DNA from: an uncultured Ruminococcus sp.
GTDB lineage: Bacteria > Bacillota > Clostridia > Oscillospirales > CAG-272
Assembly: GCA_902797495.1 (NCBI GenBank)
Contig: CADBTH010000227.1
Location: 1-7,743 of the forward strand
Length of the DNA stretch: 7,743 nt
Reading direction: 5' to 3'
The position numbers were made by a program, and so were the translations under genes. Of the stretch, positions 6,359-7,743 are shown piece by piece; the stretch's first letter is position 1; every line of letters starts with the position of its first letter. The notes beneath the pieces were generated by a model. It worked only from the letters and a program-made list of their open reading frames with translations, did no database searches and had not been told where the DNA came from.

Positions 6359-7743
6359 ATGAAAAGGATCTTAGCTATACTCACGGCTGTGATTATGATC
6401 ATAGGCTGTGTGTCCGTCACCTCATTCGCCGCGGCTGAGGGGGTATGCGGTGAGAACGTAACGTGGCGACTCGAGGACGGAGTCCTGACGATCTCCGGCA
6501 GCGGCGCGATGTATGATTATCCGTACGATCAATTTGCTCCGCCGAGCTCAAGACCGCCGATCTACTCTGTAAAAGATGAAATCGTCAGCGTTGTCATAGA
6601 GTCGGGTGTAGAAACGATCGGCGAAGGCTTTTTCAGAGAATGCACAAACCTTAAGACAGTCTCGATCCCCGAAAGCGTAACGGCGATCAAGCGGAGCGCA
6701 TTTATTCTCTGTAAATCAATAGAGACTGTCGCAATTCCGGATTCTGTGACCGAAATCGCAGGCAGAGCGTTCGCATACTGCGATTCCTTGAAAGAGATAG
6801 TTTTGCCGGACGAGATCACGGAGATCGAATCCTTATTCAATAGCTGCGCCTCTCTTGAAAGCGTCACTCTGCCGAAAAAACTTGTTAAAATCGGTTCTAA
6901 TTCTTTTGTAGGCTGCACGTCGCTTAAAAGCATTCATTTTCCCGAAAGCCTGTCCGAGATCGCTTATTTCGCTTTCATCAACTGTACGTCTCTCAATGAA
7001 ATAACAGTAGATGAGAATAATGAAACATATTACAGCGAGGACAATTGCCTGATCGAAAAAGGCAGTGATACCGTCGTGCTCGGCTGCAATAGCAGCGTAA
7101 TTCCCGATGGAGTCAAATCGATAGGAAAATACGCTTTCTACGGAAGCTCCGTTGAAACTGTCTGCTTGCCCGACGGAGTAACGTCGATCGGGGAAAGGGC
7201 GTTCGCATATTGCAAAAATCTTACCGAGATCAATTTACCGGAAGGACTTGAACATATAGGTGAATACGCTTTCCAATACTGTGAAAAACTTGACAGCATC
7301 AAGTTACCGTCAACGTTAAAAGAAATTAGTAACGGCGCTTTTTGCGACGGCAAGTTATGGCATATCGAGTTTTCGGAAGGACTGAAGAAAATAGGCCCAT
7401 GGGCGTTCAAGGGCTGCGGCAACTTTGACGAGATCGTTCTTCCGAGAAGCCTTGAAGAGATCGGCGAATATGCGTTCAACGGTTTTGTAGCAGAAAAAAT
7501 GCTTGTGCAGAATACGCTGAAAAAACTCTCAAAATACGCTTTTATGAATTCAAGTATTTTTGAGTTTTATTACAACGGCACCCGCGAAGAGTTCATAGCT
7601 TTCCGCGATTCTGTATGGGCTGCGGGAAACGGCTACGGAAACGATGAGTTTCTTTCCGCCGATATAATCTTCGTCGGAACAAGACCTAACCATCCCTGGG
7701 GTGACCAGTTTATTGTTAAAGAAGAGCCCACTTTCGTCAGTGC
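6359..7743 (+). CDS. Secreted BspA-type LRR_5 protein (3' end outside window)
   Basis: The ATG at 6359 follows AAGGAGG (6345-6351) by 7 nt, and 461 complete codons are visible before the right edge. A signal peptide covers about residues 1-26 (MKR, then a hydrophobic core), with a likely cut near FAAA-EG; IIGC at 14-17 also fits a lipobox, so a lipoprotein is not excluded. The mature start EGVCGENVTW...GVLTISGSGAMYDY matches the N-cap of the upstream genes. About 14 LRR_5 repeats follow (about 84-400), interrupted by a DENNETYYSEDNC island near 218-245, then the closing FYYNGTREEF cap (403-412). The last visible residues, NHPWGDQFIVKEEPTFVS, look like the entry to a Cys-rich module comparable to the one in the preceding gene, so a C-terminal anchoring domain, perhaps a dockerin, may follow outside the window. 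It is 38 bp after the preceding gene, in the same operon. Its ligand is unknown. Confidence 0.9.
   Translation, partial: MKRILAILTAVIMIIGCVSVTSFAAAEGVCGENVTWRLEDGVLTISGSGAMYDYPYDQFAPPSSRPPIYSVKDEIVSVVIESGVETIGEGFFRECTNLKTVSIPESVTAIKRSAFILCKSIETVAIPDSVTEIAGRAFAYCDSLKEIVLPDEITEIESLFNSCASLESVTLPKKLVKIGSNSFVGCTSLKSIHFPESLSEIAYFAFINCTSLNEITVDENNETYYSEDNCLIEKGSDTVVLGCNSSVIPDGVKSIGKYAFYGSSVETVCLPDGVTSIGERAFAYCKNLTEINLPEGLEHIGEYAFQYCEKLDSIKLPSTLKEISNGAFCDGKLWHIEFSEGLKKIGPWAFKGCGNFDEIVLPRSLEEIGEYAFNGFVAEKMLVQNTLKKLSKYAFMNSSIFEFYYNGTREEFIAFRDSVWAAGNGYGNDEFLSADIIFVGTRPNHPWGDQFIVKEEPTFVS

Overview
The window looks like part of the chromosome of an anaerobic, low-to-medium GC Clostridia-type Firmicute, probably a gut or rumen organism. 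The evidence is the consensus Shine-Dalgarno sites (AAGGAGG and longer), the vegetative TTGaca/TATAAT promoters with extended -10 TGn, the secreted BspA-type leucine-rich repeat (LRR_5) proteins, a type I dockerin, and a sigma-70-like factor followed by a single-pass anti-sigma-like protein of a Clostridia type. The genus cannot be fixed from the sequence.

Layout. Positions 1-1848 on the minus strand hold the first 616 codons of a glycoside hydrolase family 2 enzyme, most likely a cytoplasmic beta-galactosidase, whose C-terminus lies outside the window. A 221-bp AT-rich divergent intergenic region (1849-2069) carries one strong promoter facing each way. On the plus strand four genes then follow with no terminator between them: an ECF-like sigma factor (2070-2621, TTG start), an overlapping membrane protein with an anti-sigma-like N-terminus and a BspA-type LRR ectodomain (2614-4353), a secreted LRR protein ending in a Cys-rich module and a type I dockerin (4392-6320), and a second secreted LRR protein that runs off the right edge (6359->7743).

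How it may work. The sigma gene and the fusion gene overlap by 8 bp, as sigma/anti-sigma pairs usually do. The fusion protein has a cytoplasmic N-terminus of about 67 residues, one transmembrane helix, a Thr/Asp/Glu- then Asn/Pro-rich linker of about 110 residues, and a complete 12-repeat LRR module. The next two genes encode exported proteins built on the same LRR module, with the same N-terminal and C-terminal caps. The most interesting reading is a trans-envelope switch: an LRR sensor holds a sigma factor and controls production of homologous extracellular LRR proteins, at least one of which can dock onto a cohesin scaffold. This resembles in logic, but not in parts, the SigI/RsgI polysaccharide sensors of cellulosome-forming clostridia. 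The regulatory link is inference; the domain architecture and gene order are read directly from the sequence.
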